Source: Hydractinia symbiolongicarpus (Eukaryota; Cnidaria; Hydrozoa; Anthoathecata; Hydractiniidae). From it: DNA of 64,000 bases. The translations under genes were made by a program, and so were the position numbers. The notes beneath the pieces were generated by a model. It ran no database searches. It worked only from the letters and a program-made list of their open reading frames with translations, and had not been told where the DNA came from. This document shows, one piece after another, positions 1 to 12,300 of the stretch. Where the stretch lies: the NCBI RefSeq assembly GCF_029227915.1, contig NC_079880.1:8087501-8151500 (forward strand), given 5' to 3'. Every line of letters begins with the position of its first letter. The first letter of the stretch is position 1.

Positions 1-189
1 CACATGAAGTAACAAAACATCCTTAAACGCGTAAATTACGCTATTGCGTATTTTGTAGATAATATGTTGATTAAATGCTTTGATTAATTATAATTGACCT
101 AAAACCCTTTCAACCTTATTTCTATGTTTAGAAAAATCTGAGAGTCATGGATGCCTTCTTTCAGGAATAGTTGTTAAAATTAAATGTAC

Positions 190-1981
190 CTCAACACGAG
201 TCTCCAATGCACGAATCCGATCCTCCCTTGCATCCAGGTACCTCCTAAACCATAACGGTGTGAGCTAAATAATTAAGGATAAGTTTTAAATACATCATTC
301 ATTTTATCTAAAAACGTTTAGTCAGAAGCATTGACAAAGAGAACACGTTAAACTTACTTCAAGCCAAGCCTGAAAGTCTTCCGGTGGATCCAGCCTAGTG
401 AAAGGGGAAACGATTGTCAATCGTAGAACAGAAGCTCTGTGAGAGCAATTTGAGACCTGTATTATAAGATTAAAAGCTTGCACGAATGCGTTTCCATGAA
501 AAAGTGTAGTAGGTTGAGTCAAATTAGCGAGACTGGTTGCATCACGTAAAAGCGCGAAAATAAATTTGTAATTTTAATAAATTCGCAGAAAAAACGTTAT
601 ACATACGGAATAACATGGAACTGCTCAGCTGCTGCGGGTGCAGGTTGTCTAGCTAAAGGTGGTGGCGGTGGTGGTGGTTGCTCCCGTGGTGGTGCTGGTG
701 CTTGCTCCTGTGCTGGTGCTGGTGCTTGCTCCTGTGCTGGTGCTGGTGCTTGCTCCTGTGCTGGTGCTGGTGCTTGCTCCTGTGCTGGTGCTGGTGCTTG
801 CTCCTGTGCTGGTGCTGGTGCTTGCTCTAGATGTTGGGGTGGTGATGGCGGTGGTGATGGCGGTGGTGATGGCGGTGGTGATGGCGGTGGTGATGGCGGT
901 GGTGATGGCGGTGGTGATGGCGGTGGTGCTGGTGCAGCTGGTGCAGCTGGTGCCTGCGGTAGTGGTGGTGGTGGTGGTGGTGGATCTCGGTTTACTCTCC
1001 TCCTCCGTCGCTCCCTCACATAAACTGGCTGGCCATCATTTGGTCTACAAGAAAGAAATAATGTATATAATACATTATATTCTTTCTTTCAAACACAAAA
1101 CACAAAAAATAATTTGCTACAATGTATATCCAACGCTTTTTTACAAAGATGCCTAACAAACGGAATAGTCTTTCTGATGCTAAATTCTACAATAACTCTT
1201 TTCATACGAAAACCAAAATATAACCTTGTTCAACAAACGATCACAAAAAATCACTACAAACTTAAAAACAGCTTAATTTTGTACAATTGTTTCAAGAAAG
1301 TTGTTCCTTTAAAAGATTATACTATCCTATTTTACTTCTTTTGAATATTGGTTAGCGACTGAAGCACGACCTTTATTTAATGTGGCTAGTTTTTTCAAAT
1401 ACTAGTACAAAACGATTTCTGAGGTAAGAAAGTTGGATGCTTTATAAAAAGCAGGCATTGGCGGATGAGTGGCTGACAAAAATATAGCAAGAAAAATACT
1501 TACGCCACTCTCTTGACGGCTCTTCTCGGATTCTAAATTGATAAAAATGTCGATAATAACTTGATGGTAAAGAACTGTAAGGAGAAAATAATTTTATGTT
1601 ACTTACCCTTCGGACGTTGTGATACACAAAGTATCGTTGCCCATTCCTCCACACTTGATCTTGCTGTGGCAGTGGTGGTGGTTGCTGTTGTTGAGGTTGT
1701 GCTTGTTGTTGAGGCGCTTGTTGTTGTTGTTGTTGCTGTTGTTGTTGAGGTTGTGCTTGTTGAGCTTGTGCTTGTTGTTGTTGTTGTTGCTGTTGTTGTT
1801 GAGGTTGTGCTTGTTGAGGTTGTGCTTGTTGTTGTTGTTGTTGCTGTTGTTGTTGAAGTTGTGCTTGTTGAGGTTGTGCTTGTTGTTGCTGTTGTTGTTG
1901 AGGTTGTGCTTGTTGAGGTTGTGCTTGTTGTTGTTGTTGCTGTTGCTGTTGTTGTTGTTGTTCTTCTGGTTGTTCGTTATT
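190..1981 (-). CDS. Gln/Pro-rich low-complexity protein, partial (five exons)
   Basis: Five exons on the minus strand join in a single open frame: 1607-1981 (phase 0 to 0), 1504-1532 (29 nt), 607-1044, 358-532 and 190-264, each with AG acceptor and GT donor. The protein starts with about 100 residues of Gln runs broken by AQPQQ units. A basic stretch follows (RRNPRRAVKRV, then RERRRRRVNRD), then a Pro run, PPPS repeats, QEQAPAPA repeats and a non-repetitive segment (LDPPEDFQAWLE). The last exon is charged and helical (RRYLDAREDRIRALETRVE). The upstream exons with the start codon were not found; a Helitron begins 36 bases from the first exon. The downstream end leaves the window. I do not recognise a family. 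The basic and Gln/Pro-rich composition is compatible with a nuclear protein, but that is a guess. Confidence 0.5.
659..1018. repeat. Coding minisatellites (24-bp, 12-bp and CCA repeats)
   Basis: On the minus strand about five copies of a 24-bp unit encode QEQAPAPA and about eight copies of a 12-bp unit encode PPPS. A CCA run sits at the N-terminal side of the exon. Copies are nearly identical, so length variation between alleles is likely. Confidence 0.85.
1504..1532 (-). CDS. 29-nt microexon of the Gln/Pro-rich gene
   Basis: The minus strand reads ATTTAG, then 29 bases, then GTAAGT. It encodes NPRRAVKRV plus two bases. It is needed for the reading frame: the preceding exon ends in phase 0 and the following exon needs two bases already supplied. 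Joining the large exons directly meets a stop at the second full codon of the Pro-rich exon. Confidence 0.5.
1670..1965. repeat. CAA/CAG trinucleotide tract with higher-order repeat
   Basis: The tract is TTG-rich on the plus strand and CAA/CAG-rich on the minus strand. Glutamine runs of about 8 to 12 codons are interrupted by Ala-Gln-Pro-Gln-Gln segments, giving a repeat of roughly 50 to 60 bases on top of the trinucleotide. It lies entirely in the first exon of the Gln/Pro-rich gene. Confidence 0.85.
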
Positions 1982-2016
1982 CTACAAAAACGTATGTATT
2001 ATAAGACAACAAAACA

Positions 2017-2955
2017 TCTCTATCGTAACACAGAGACTGTGTGTGTGTCTGTGACAGGCAAAGTGATGAGTTCATTTTCCCTTGATGTACGCGAAATTTT
2101 CTTTGAAGTCGCCGAAGAAAGTATGTCTATTTTGTCAGCGGATTTATTGTTTACGTCACGTGATGTAAACGACTTAATTTGATTTGCTAAAGTAAATTTA
2201 ACGGCTAACTTTCAGAAAATGGTTACCCTGGACACAAAAGAACAACAAAAGAACGATCCCTCCATCTTGAAAAAAAGTGAAGAATTAGAAGTAGAAAAGT
2301 GAATTTGGAAGCTATGATAATTTACTTTAGAAGTGAAGATGGAGCTAGAAGTGGTGAAGAGACGTTAGAAGTAGAAAATAAAACAGATTTGAATTCACAA
2401 ATAGTAGGAACTATGCCTTTTTTGTATAAGCTATTGTAAAAACCTTTAGGGTAAATACAATTCATAAGAAACCTATTTTAAGTGCCTTGTGCTTGCTGTT
2501 GCCAGCCTTTTTTTGACACGTAATCACTTAATAAGATGGAAATATTTATTAGCATTTTCCTTTGATGTCGTCGAAAAAGATATGTCTCAAATGTTAAATT
2601 TTTTGACGTAACGGCACGACGTCAATAACACTACTTTAACGTCAATATCTTTCATTTTTAGAAAGTTTGCATAAAAATTTATAATTTTTGTATTTTGGCA
2701 GGTCCTTCCTGACGTCAGCAAAATTTTTTAACCTCTTTATTTCCTTAACCGTTTGAGAAAAGCACATAAATTTAAACAATATTTCAATCAGTATTTTAAG
2801 CTCTGTACAATAGAGGCAATGGGTAAATAAATTTCGAAAAAAAATACTTTTTGTGTATTGACGCGTCATTGCTGATGTTATCAAAATTAAAGTGATGGTT
2901 ATCTTTTTCATTGCTTCCCTGCCAGGTGGATTTCTCCAGAGGCCTTATCGACCAG
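2017..2955 (+). mobile_element. Decayed non-autonomous Helitron
   Basis: The 5' end is TCTCTATCGTAACACAGAG after an A, followed by the family-typical CTGTGACAGGCAAAGTG. The 3' end is a decayed version of the family hairpin (GTGGATTTCTCCAGAGG) followed by CTTATCGACCAG instead of CGACTAG. The middle is strongly diverged from the copies at 31-34 kb and 49-51 kb. It has no coding capacity. It lies just upstream, on the minus strand, of the poly-Gln exon. Confidence 0.55.
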
Positions 2956-5714
2956 CACAAAAATAAATGGTAACATAATTTTGTGGACGTCAATCAAAGG
3001 TACTTTAAATTGATTCTTACAACAAACGTGTCACCAGTTATTTGGGAAGTCCACTAGTGTACGTAATTTACATTTAACCCAATGCTTAAATTAATTTCTT
3101 TGGACGAGAAATTGCATTAAAAATTTAACAGAAATGTATGTGTTCAAAAACAACTGATATTATGCTAGGAATAATTACACGCAAGGTAAAGACTTGAATT
3201 CGAATTGCTGAGCTGACTTGTCACGGTCAGCGTTACAACAAAATTATCATGTCATTGATAACCTTGATGAAGGTAAAACATAAGACTGAACTTTTTGTAG
3301 CTTTTGTCGAAGAAATAAAACTAAAAGCGTAACTGAAAAACGAACTTCTATTTTTTGAAGTATTTATGTATATAATTCTAAATGGAATCCTAATCACACA
3401 AGGTTGATGAAAAGTCATAGTTATTCATTAAATAAAACTTACCATATTGGACAAGTTCTTCAAATAAAATATTTTGAAATTTTATAATGACTGAGGAACA
3501 AGTTTTTATGCAGTTAGTTGTTTTTATACCGCAGTACAACGCTTAGGGAATTGTACATTTACGCCCATGCCTGGTTTTCACATGCAGATCTCTGAATAAG
3601 AATAAAAAAATCTCTGAATAAAAACATCCACCAAAATTTGCATAGAGAGATTATCGGGAAAGTCAATAAATATTATAAATTATTAGTTTTTTCACTTCCA
3701 TTTGAGTCATTAGTAGCGATATTGTTTTCGTTACACAAAGAACAAAAAAGATAAAAACAATTCTTTCCGCTTCCGGCAAAGAGTCAGGTTCCTGGGAACG
3801 AGATGTGTCATGCAGGTGCTGTGAAAGCACGTTTTAAAAGGATGTTTCAAAATTTGGGGACAATATCAAAAAAGCGTTATTTCGGTATATTTCTTTTTCT
3901 GTAACTAAAATGTTTCTTCAATGTGATCATGGTATTAAAGATATTGGACACGATGACGGGAAAGAAGTGACATTAACTGAGTTCTGAACAGAACATAACA
4001 TGATTTACGTATAAATACATTTGACGAACCCATGTAAGTTTGGATAGCAGCACTGACTAAATGTCCCATCACAGAAACGTCCGTTTTTGAGTTCCCCGCC
4101 AGCTTTAATGCATCTTATAAATATTAAAAATGTCAAATATGAACTTGTAAAAGAACATAAAGATTGAAATTTACCAAAATGCAAATGTCGCAACTGCAAA
4201 AGCTGTAAGTATATCTGTGCATGTAGTTATATCAACTTAATACAAATACTACCAGCCAAAATTCGATGTTTTACTGTGTTATCAGAAAAAGAACCGCGAC
4301 ATATTATTTGAAACTAACAGTAGCTTCTTAGAGGCTATTAGGACTCAACCGAATGCAAGTCTCGTTGTGTATCATAAAAAATCGCGCAATAAGGATTGCT
4401 TTCAAACTGGTTGCCTTCTGCAAAAATATTGTTGTTTTTAAGCCAACAAAACACTTTATTTTATTACAGAAAATGCGCGGACAACTTATTTTTTCCAAAA
4501 ACTTTGTTACTAGACGAACAAAAGGTAACAATAAAAAAATGGTCAACAAGAAAAACTGTCAGACAATTTTAGATTGTAGCAAACAAGTTGTGGAAGGTAA
4601 AAGGCATGGATTAGAAGGTCAAAAATACCATTTAAAATGTTTTCACATATTTCGTGCAAAAGGCCATCGTATATTCGAAATGTTTTTCGTCTTTCGTGCC
4701 ATTTTGTACCAGAAAACTATAATTTGCAGCAGTGGCTGTAATCTCGTCATATTTTTAATTGAAATAGCCGCTATAACGTTTTAAAGAAGCAATCGAACAA
4801 GGAAAAGTAAAATTTATAGCGCCTGTGCAAATTCGATCACCGTTGCTCACTTCGATTGCATCTGTTTAAGTGGAAACCCTCCGTTACGCATGTAAGACAA
4901 ATATGTTTTGCTGAATTAGTTTTTATTAGTAAAAAAAATTTGTGATTTTTTAAACAGTACTTTGCGTAACTGATTTCCCGTAGGAGGTTTAATTGATTGT
5001 TTGAAAATTATACGTAGCGTGAACTTTATGGACATTAGAGAGATTTTAACTTGTCGTTAGTTTTGTTTAACTATGTATTGTATGTAAAAGTTAAAATATT
5101 ATCAAGAGAGGATACTTTGATTTTGTGAACATTTTCTTACGTTTTTCTTTGTTATCACCCGATTACAAAAGGTTAGTAAAATAATTTAATAAAGAAACAG
5201 AATTTATTTTTGCATGAAGAAAGGAATTGATGACTATGACTGGTAAATAATAAATCCCTTACAATCCGAGTTTAACCGAATGACCGCTGTGAAAATTTAT
5301 CATTCAAACTTAACCAAGTTAAATTTGTTGCGTTTTAAGAAAGAATGTTCAAGGAAAAACTTCTAGGAAATTTCTATAATACTTAGCCTCTCCCGACCTT
5401 GTGTAAAAATGTTTACTTTCAGGATTGTAGACAATAAAAGTACACAATGAACCAATGTGTTAAATTCATTAAAGGTTATCAGTGTACCGCATATTATTTT
5501 TTGTACCTATCTCGGTTAAAAGTTCTATATCCAGAGCAGCTATAATTTGCCTTTAGTTACATTCACATTATATCTTGTTTAATTTTGATGTGTACATATT
5601 AAAAACAAACTTAAATGAATGTGTTGTTGGCTAATAGGTTCTCAGTTATTCTTCTTAACTGGATTATTTAAAATGTACTCTTCTAATGATAATAATCTAA
5701 GATTTTTTATTTAG
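2956..5714. other. AT-rich non-coding stretch
   Basis: I see no convincing gene apart from one weak Cys-rich exon at 4005-4113. The longest open frame (4353-4784, plus, 143 codons) has no recognisable domain and no flanking splice signals that extend it. Confidence 0.5.
4005..4113 (-). CDS. Possible Cys-rich terminal exon
   Basis: After a weak acceptor (TATTTATAAG) an open frame of 35 residues ends in TAA. It has five cysteines, including a CC pair, with glycines near the start (CIKAGGELKNGRFCDG). The spacing recalls small disulfide-rich modules, but one cysteine would be unpaired without an upstream exon. A possible upstream mini-exon (TTGCGACATTTGCATTTTG) adds two more cysteines. This is a weak call from one short exon. 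Confidence 0.22.
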
Positions 5715-5917
5715 AGAAACTAAAGCTAAATGTCTTGCCGAAAAGTTGCTTATCATTTCTTTTTCATTCAAATTTTGTTAACAAGTATCAATTACCATTA
5801 GAAAACGTTGGAAATGATGACGGTTACAAAGTGACGGGACCAACATCATCGCATTATGCGGATCTTAATCCTCAATTTATAACACCAAGTGTGTATGCTG
5901 AGTTAACAATAAAATAA
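5715..5917 (+). pseudogene. Orphan Alr-like cytoplasmic-tail exon
   Basis: After a good acceptor (TTTTTTATTTAG) a phase-1 open exon of 67 codons ends in TAA. Its second half carries SSHYADLNPQFITPSVYAEL, a YxxL-x9-YxxL motif that matches the tails at 7269-7504, 8962-9197 and 19292-19485, including the shared SHYAD. It is the only such exon on the plus strand. No transmembrane or ectodomain exon was found upstream on that strand, so it is probably a gene relic left by rearrangement. It could be the last exon of a gene whose upstream exons are too diverged for me to see. Confidence 0.55.
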
Positions 5918-5994
5918 AAACACGGGCAACATTGTCTAACTATACAGAAGTCAACGTTTAAGTAATAAATTCAAGTATGCATGCTTAATACGTC

Positions 5995-7688
5995 TAACAT
6001 GACAGTCTGCATTATTATTTTGTTACTTTTTATTTAGACGTGTTTTCTTGTCGATTAAAAAAATTAAGTATCTTGTGAAAAACTAATAATTCAAAATCTT
6101 ACCTATAACGAAATATTTTACGAATTACATGTTTGATATTTCGTGTATTTCAGAAGGACATCTGATATCCTTTAAATATGTAAAAGTTGCAATTAAATGG
6201 TGATGTATAATGCAGAGTATTAACCATACGTAAACTATTTAGTGGACCACGAAAATATGCGAAGATTGACCTTTATCTACATTTTTCCAAAAAAGCAGTG
6301 ACAAGCTCATCTGAATCATTTTTGCACATGTATGAGCTTTAGAGAAATCATTTTAAAAATCAAATTATACCAATTTTTTCTTTAAAAAGTTTTATCGCCC
6401 CCATCCAAAATTCATAATCTCCTACACTCAGGAAGTATAGCTAACACAAAACGAGTTAGGTTATTTTCTTTACATTTGTCTTAAACTACCTACCAGTCAA
6501 TGTTTTTTGCTATGGAGTCATGTACTGAACAAAAGTCACGCCATAGGGTGCCGTGTTGCGCAGTAGAGTGTCGAGATTAAATATATAAAGTGTTGGTACA
6601 GAAGGGCATTAGATGGACGCGTAATAGAGGGACGCGATGCGTAATAGAAAGTAATGGGTGGACGCGTAAGTTCTGTTAACCACCAAAAAAGTAGCCACTC
6701 CTGTAGTCATTTAATATGTTTTCTCCCGTGCTTGAATATAGGAGGTGCTCTTTTTCATTTTTAGGGAATTTTCACTGCTATTTACCTTTTATGAAGGTGT
6801 GTTGATATTATTCTGCGCTACACTACCCTCTAAAAGGCACAAGAGATTATGGTGGAAGTTTTCTTGATAGATATTGTAACAATCTCGTCTTTAGAGCTCT
6901 GGGAATAAGGGATTTAAAGCATGAAGTCGTATTTTTCCTGATTCCATAAAATAGTGAAGATAAAAGCATAGTTTTCTCTGTCACACCCCCACCCCCCCCC
7001 CCCCCCCCCTCTAAGTGTCTATCCACTTATTTGGTTAAAATTCAATTATATTCAAGTTCGGGAAGACGAATGCAAGGTGGTATCCATCGTATTCAAAACC
7101 ATTCATTTATCTGCTTAACATTTTATACCACTTTTTTAAAAGGAAGTTAGGAAACAGAAAAACGTAAATAGTTCTAGCAAATTGTATACTTGAATATTTG
7201 TCAACTTTGATATAATCACCTGATAAATCACTTATCTTATTAATCCGTTCACGTATACACGGTTACTTTTAGGTTGTAATATTGGCGTAAATGTTGCTTT
7301 GCAATGTATTCAACTCAATTTCATAATACTGCTTCGAATGATCAGTTGTCGGTGTCAAATCGGCATATATACTTGGTTTTACAGCTTTGCTGTTAATGTC
7401 TGCATAATGAGATATCATTTTCCCTGTTTCCCCATAATCGTTAGTACTTCGATCTTTACTGCTTTGTGGAGGTCTCGTCCGGATCATGTTGACAATTATA
7501 AAACCTTAATGAAATAAATAAAGCGTGAATGAAAAAAGAAACATTTTATATATGAAAAAATATAAGTTTTTAATGTCCACAGTTTTTTTCTTTTTCTCTT
7601 TCAAGAGTGTTTCCTAAAATGTTTGAACTGACTAGAAGAAAAAGGTAAGATAATATTGAACTAATAAAAATAATAACTATATTGTTAT
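5995..7688. repeat. Tandem segmental duplication, copy 1 (1.69 kb)
   Basis: This block is repeated directly, without a gap, as 7689-9381. I saw only two differences: one base near 6294 (gcagtgac against gcaatgac) and one C in the C-run (18 against 17). Each copy carries one receptor tail exon in the same orientation. Confidence 0.9.
7269..7504 (-). CDS. Duplicated Alr-like cytoplasmic-tail exon (distal copy)
   Basis: Identical, as far as I can see, to the exon at 8962-9197. It begins after CATTTCATTAAG, in phase 1, and ends in TAA. It encodes the same ITAM-like YADI-x9-YADL motif. It lies 3' of the proximal copy on the same strand, so it could act as an alternative last exon. More likely it is redundant because the proximal exon already ends in a stop and would be spliced first. 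Confidence 0.6.
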
Positions 7689-9381
7689 TAACATGACAGT
7701 CTGCATTATTATTTTGTTACTTTTTATTTAGACGTGTTTTCTTGTCGATTAAAAAAATTAAGTATCTTGTGAAAAACTAATAATTCAAAATCTTACCTAT
7801 AACGAAATATTTTACGAATTACATGTTTGATATTTCGTGTATTTCAGAAGGACATCTGATATCCTTTAAATATGTAAAAGTTGCAATTAAATGGTGATGT
7901 ATAATGCAGAGTATTAACCATACGTAAACTATTTAGTGGACCACGAAAATATGCGAAGATTGACCTTTATCTACATTTTTCCAAAAAAGCAATGACAAGC
8001 TCATCTGAATCATTTTTGCACATGTATGAGCTTTAGAGAAATCATTTTAAAAATCAAATTATACCAATTTTTTCTTTAAAAAGTTTTATCGCCCCCATCC
8101 AAAATTCATAATCTCCTACACTCAGGAAGTATAGCTAACACAAAACGAGTTAGGTTATTTTCTTTACATTTGTCTTAAACTACCTACCAGTCAATGTTTT
8201 TTGCTATGGAGTCATGTACTGAACAAAAGTCACGCCATAGGGTGCCGTGTTGCGCAGTAGAGTGTCGAGATTAAATATATAAAGTGTTGGTACAGAAGGG
8301 CATTAGATGGACGCGTAATAGAGGGACGCGATGCGTAATAGAAAGTAATGGGTGGACGCGTAAGTTCTGTTAACCACCAAAAAAGTAGCCACTCCTGTAG
8401 TCATTTAATATGTTTTCTCCCGTGCTTGAATATAGGAGGTGCTCTTTTTCATTTTTAGGGAATTTTCACTGCTATTTACCTTTTATGAAGGTGTGTTGAT
8501 ATTATTCTGCGCTACACTACCCTCTAAAAGGCACAAGAGATTATGGTGGAAGTTTTCTTGATAGATATTGTAACAATCTCGTCTTTAGAGCTCTGGGAAT
8601 AAGGGATTTAAAGCATGAAGTCGTATTTTTCCTGATTCCATAAAATAGTGAAGATAAAAGCATAGTTTTCTCTGTCACACCCCCACCCCCCCCCCCCCCC
8701 CCTCTAAGTGTCTATCCACTTATTTGGTTAAAATTCAATTATATTCAAGTTCGGGAAGACGAATGCAAGGTGGTATCCATCGTATTCAAAACCATTCATT
8801 TATCTGCTTAACATTTTATACCACTTTTTTAAAAGGAAGTTAGGAAACAGAAAAACGTAAATAGTTCTAGCAAATTGTATACTTGAATATTTGTCAACTT
8901 TGATATAATCACCTGATAAATCACTTATCTTATTAATCCGTTCACGTATACACGGTTACTTTTAGGTTGTAATATTGGCGTAAATGTTGCTTTGCAATGT
9001 ATTCAACTCAATTTCATAATACTGCTTCGAATGATCAGTTGTCGGTGTCAAATCGGCATATATACTTGGTTTTACAGCTTTGCTGTTAATGTCTGCATAA
9101 TGAGATATCATTTTCCCTGTTTCCCCATAATCGTTAGTACTTCGATCTTTACTGCTTTGTGGAGGTCTCGTCCGGATCATGTTGACAATTATAAAACCTT
9201 AATGAAATAAATAAAGCGTGAATGAAAAAAGAAACATTTTATATATGAAAAAATATAAGTTTTTAATGTCCACAGTTTTTTTCTTTTTCTCTTTCAAGAG
9301 TGTTTCCTAAAATGTTTGAACTGACTAGAAGAAAAAGGTAAGATAATATTGAACTAATAAAAATAATAACTATATTGTTGT
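7689..9381. repeat. Tandem segmental duplication, copy 2 (1.69 kb)
   Basis: Second copy of 5995-7688, continuous with it. It contains the tail exon that is nearest to the receptor's transmembrane exon. The duplicated sequence stops at about 9381, so the transmembrane exon at 9599-9697 is single copy. Confidence 0.9.
8962..9197 (-). CDS. Receptor exon 6: cytoplasmic tail with ITAM-like motif
   Basis: 236 nt, phase 1 start, ends in TAA. The GGT formed across the junction is followed by FIIVNMIRTRPP, basic residues next to the membrane. The tail then carries YADI-x9-YADL, which fits the ITAM consensus YxxL/I-x(6-12)-YxxL/I, and two further tyrosine motifs, YYEI and YANI. In known systems such motifs bind tandem-SH2 kinases after Src-family phosphorylation. 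That role here is inference. Confidence 0.75.
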
Positions 9382-12300
9382 ATATCTTCCTCTGACAAAT
9401 CAACGTAACTTGGCGCCTCTTTTATATTAAACTAGTCGATAATGAAAAAATCCACCTAGGCAGGATAATGTTTAACACTTATACAGGTTGTATCAAAATA
9501 CTGCTTTTACGGCTAGTCAAATCTTAAATATTTATACCTGGGTATTTGAGACGTGCAATCACAATTTAAATCATAAAAAGAAAAAATTACATACTAACCT
9601 TTATGCTTAAAAATGACAAAAATGATTGTATTTAAAATCAGTGAGATAACCAATGTGACGATCGCAGTTATAATATTACTTGTAAATTGATGGTCACCTG
9701 AAAGGGAAATATTTATTAATAACAGAAAAAAAGACTTCTGTGTTAGTGAATGTTATGCCTATAAACTTTTAACTCGAACCACATGACCAGAAAATATTAT
9801 TTTCATTTTTATCCCCAATAAAATATTTAGCGGTATTAAAGTGTTTTGATATTTTTAAGAGAATGTGTATTGTTTAACCCTTTTTCGTCGGAAAAATCGT
9901 GCATATCTTTCACTAAGAAATAATTGAAATTAAGTTTTGGCCCTAAAAAGCTCCATGTAACAAATACCGTTATCTTGTAGAAAAAACAATCCAGGTGTTC
10001 CAAAAGCCACAAAATTTTAAGATAACCTTTTCTAAAGGGTTAACTAAAATTATACACCCTTTGTATCGCTAGTATTGTTTTTTTCCCCTTTCAAATTTCT
10101 CATTAAGTATTTCTTGGTTCCTGCGGGTTAAATTACATTCTATTTTCATTTCTATTTGAAATCAACAAACTTAGGTTTTAATTTATTTTTCTCTGAAGAT
10201 GTTTTTAAGAAAGAGGAAGGCCTCTACTTTAGCATACTAAAAGTGTGATTAACCATAAACTGCAAATTAAATGGGCATTAGGAAAATTTATAATAAATTG
10301 AAATTTTTTGATTATAAAATTTTCCAATCTCTCCCAATTTTTTCTGGATTTCTTAGAAACTTCTATAACGACTTTAGCATTTTTTTTAATGCATCCCATA
10401 AATATATTATTACTAGTAGCACCTAAAAACATTAACATCTATTTACATGTTCTCGCTACTTTTCTTTCTGTATTTGTCGCCGTGATAGTTCGGGTTGAAG
10501 TATTATCTGGTGAAGAGGTAGTGGTGATAATTCTGCTGGCAAGCTTTACACCAATGTTTCTGTTGTATGATGCCCAAATAAAAACGACATCAATATCCGA
10601 TGAATTGCAAAGTGTAAGGTCTGTCTTAGAGGTGGTATAAATAGTCTCTCTACCAGAAAACTGCAAATGATAGGTGATACTACATTTTCCAGTATCTTCG
10701 CCATCCCAAGTGACACGAACACAACTTGCATTGTGTCTGTAAAATAACACGTTCGAAACCAGTGAAGGTACAACTATGAAATAAAACACGCAAAAAAAAA
10801 TTTAAGTGCACTTTTAAAAACAGAAAAATTACTTAAATAACCATATATTAACATTCGTACTCACATTCAACGTAAATTTTAGCATTCCTTTTCATACTTC
10901 CTATTGTATTAGAAGTGACTAATGCGAGGTTTCTTCCACAATCTTCTCGAGTGATAGGTCGAGTATTAAAACTGTATTCGTATTGTCTGATTGCATTATT
11001 AATAACAGAAAAATTAGATGCAGTACTGAAGTTGTCCTCTCCCACTTCCCATTTCAGTTTAGGTATCGGATATCCACATACCTTCGGCGCCACTGTTAAA
11101 ATGGTACTTTCTGTTATATCATATTCATATTCATACTTAATGTCACAAAACTTTGGCCTACCTGTAAAAATAAAGAAAAACACTGTTTATCATTTGTTGC
11201 TAAACTATTTACAGAAAATGACTGCTTTGCTTTGCTAAAAAAAATAAGAAAGAGTTAGGTACATGGAACATAACTGTGCTAAAATATGTTCTAGACAATT
11301 TAAAACCACAGGGGATATTTAGTTTGTCGATGCAGTAGAAATGTGAAGAGCAGGTTCGAAAAAAATTATTGCAAAATAACACTGCAACTAAACTCATTCT
11401 TTTAGTTATCTCCCTGTCATCTCACCTGTGTATATTGTTACCTTCAAAATAGCTTAGAATCAAACGGAAACTAAATAGAAAGTATTTATATAAGGATGCT
11501 AACTCAATTCAAGTTGCACAGCTTCAAACTATACAACGTGTGCTCTTGCCACTTCGAAATGTAGGACTTCTAATGATGCATTCGCAATTGGTTGGAAGGA
11601 CAGGCTTCGTGACTAAAGGACAAATAGCTCCATTGTGTTCTTTAGGTATGTTTTTATCATTACTTCTATTTTTATGTTTTTTTGGGTTTGAGGGTTCTCC
11701 ATTTTTTTTGCCTTCTTTCAATTATTTTTAACTTAGCCGATTAACTTAACTGTTATCAATACAAAGTAAAAGCTTTGATTGATCATTGTCGCTATTTTGC
11801 AAAGGGGTTGTAATTTACCATCCCAATCGACTTATTAGCTACAAATTTTCTTAGATCATGCCCACGGGCAATGATTTTGGACCTTTTCATGTTAGACTTT
11901 GCAACTTGTCAATATTCACAGTGGACAAACTTTGCCATCGTGACGGAGAGAGATTATCTCTGTAACATTTTTCACAAAAAAGAATTGGAGAAAGTTGTAG
12001 CTTATGTAAAAAGCACAACTTAATCTATTTTGTAGCGTTTTTTTTTATATTTTGCTATTGGACAACATCCCAGAGCTTCGCAGGGTGTCTTATACAAATT
12101 AACGAAGTAAGTTCCTTTGCATGTGAAATAATTACAGCGTATGAACAAGATCTAAAAAAATTACCTTCTTATTTATAAGCGTTTTTTATAATCAGTTTGA
12201 CTTCAAAAACACTGTGTACACATTTAAAGTTTTGAATAAAAGTTATCTTAAATATATTTTTTAAGTATTTTGAATCATATCGCTACAGTAATAGCCGTAT

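Noticed and set aside
659-1156. 165-codon Val/Leu frame on the plus strand
   Set aside because: It is the complement of the Pro/Gln minisatellite. The minus strand has splice sites and a consistent multi-exon frame.
1561-2182. Two Val-rich and Leu-rich frames on the plus strand
   Set aside because: Shadows of the CAA/CAG tract in the minus-strand exon; such frames arise automatically from trinucleotide repeats.
4353-4784. 143-codon frame on the plus strand
   Set aside because: No domain, no supporting splice sites and ordinary AT-rich composition.
6986-7010. C-run as a telomere or G-quadruplex regulatory element
   Set aside because: A plain homopolymer, copied in the tandem duplication; nothing beyond simple sequence supports a function.
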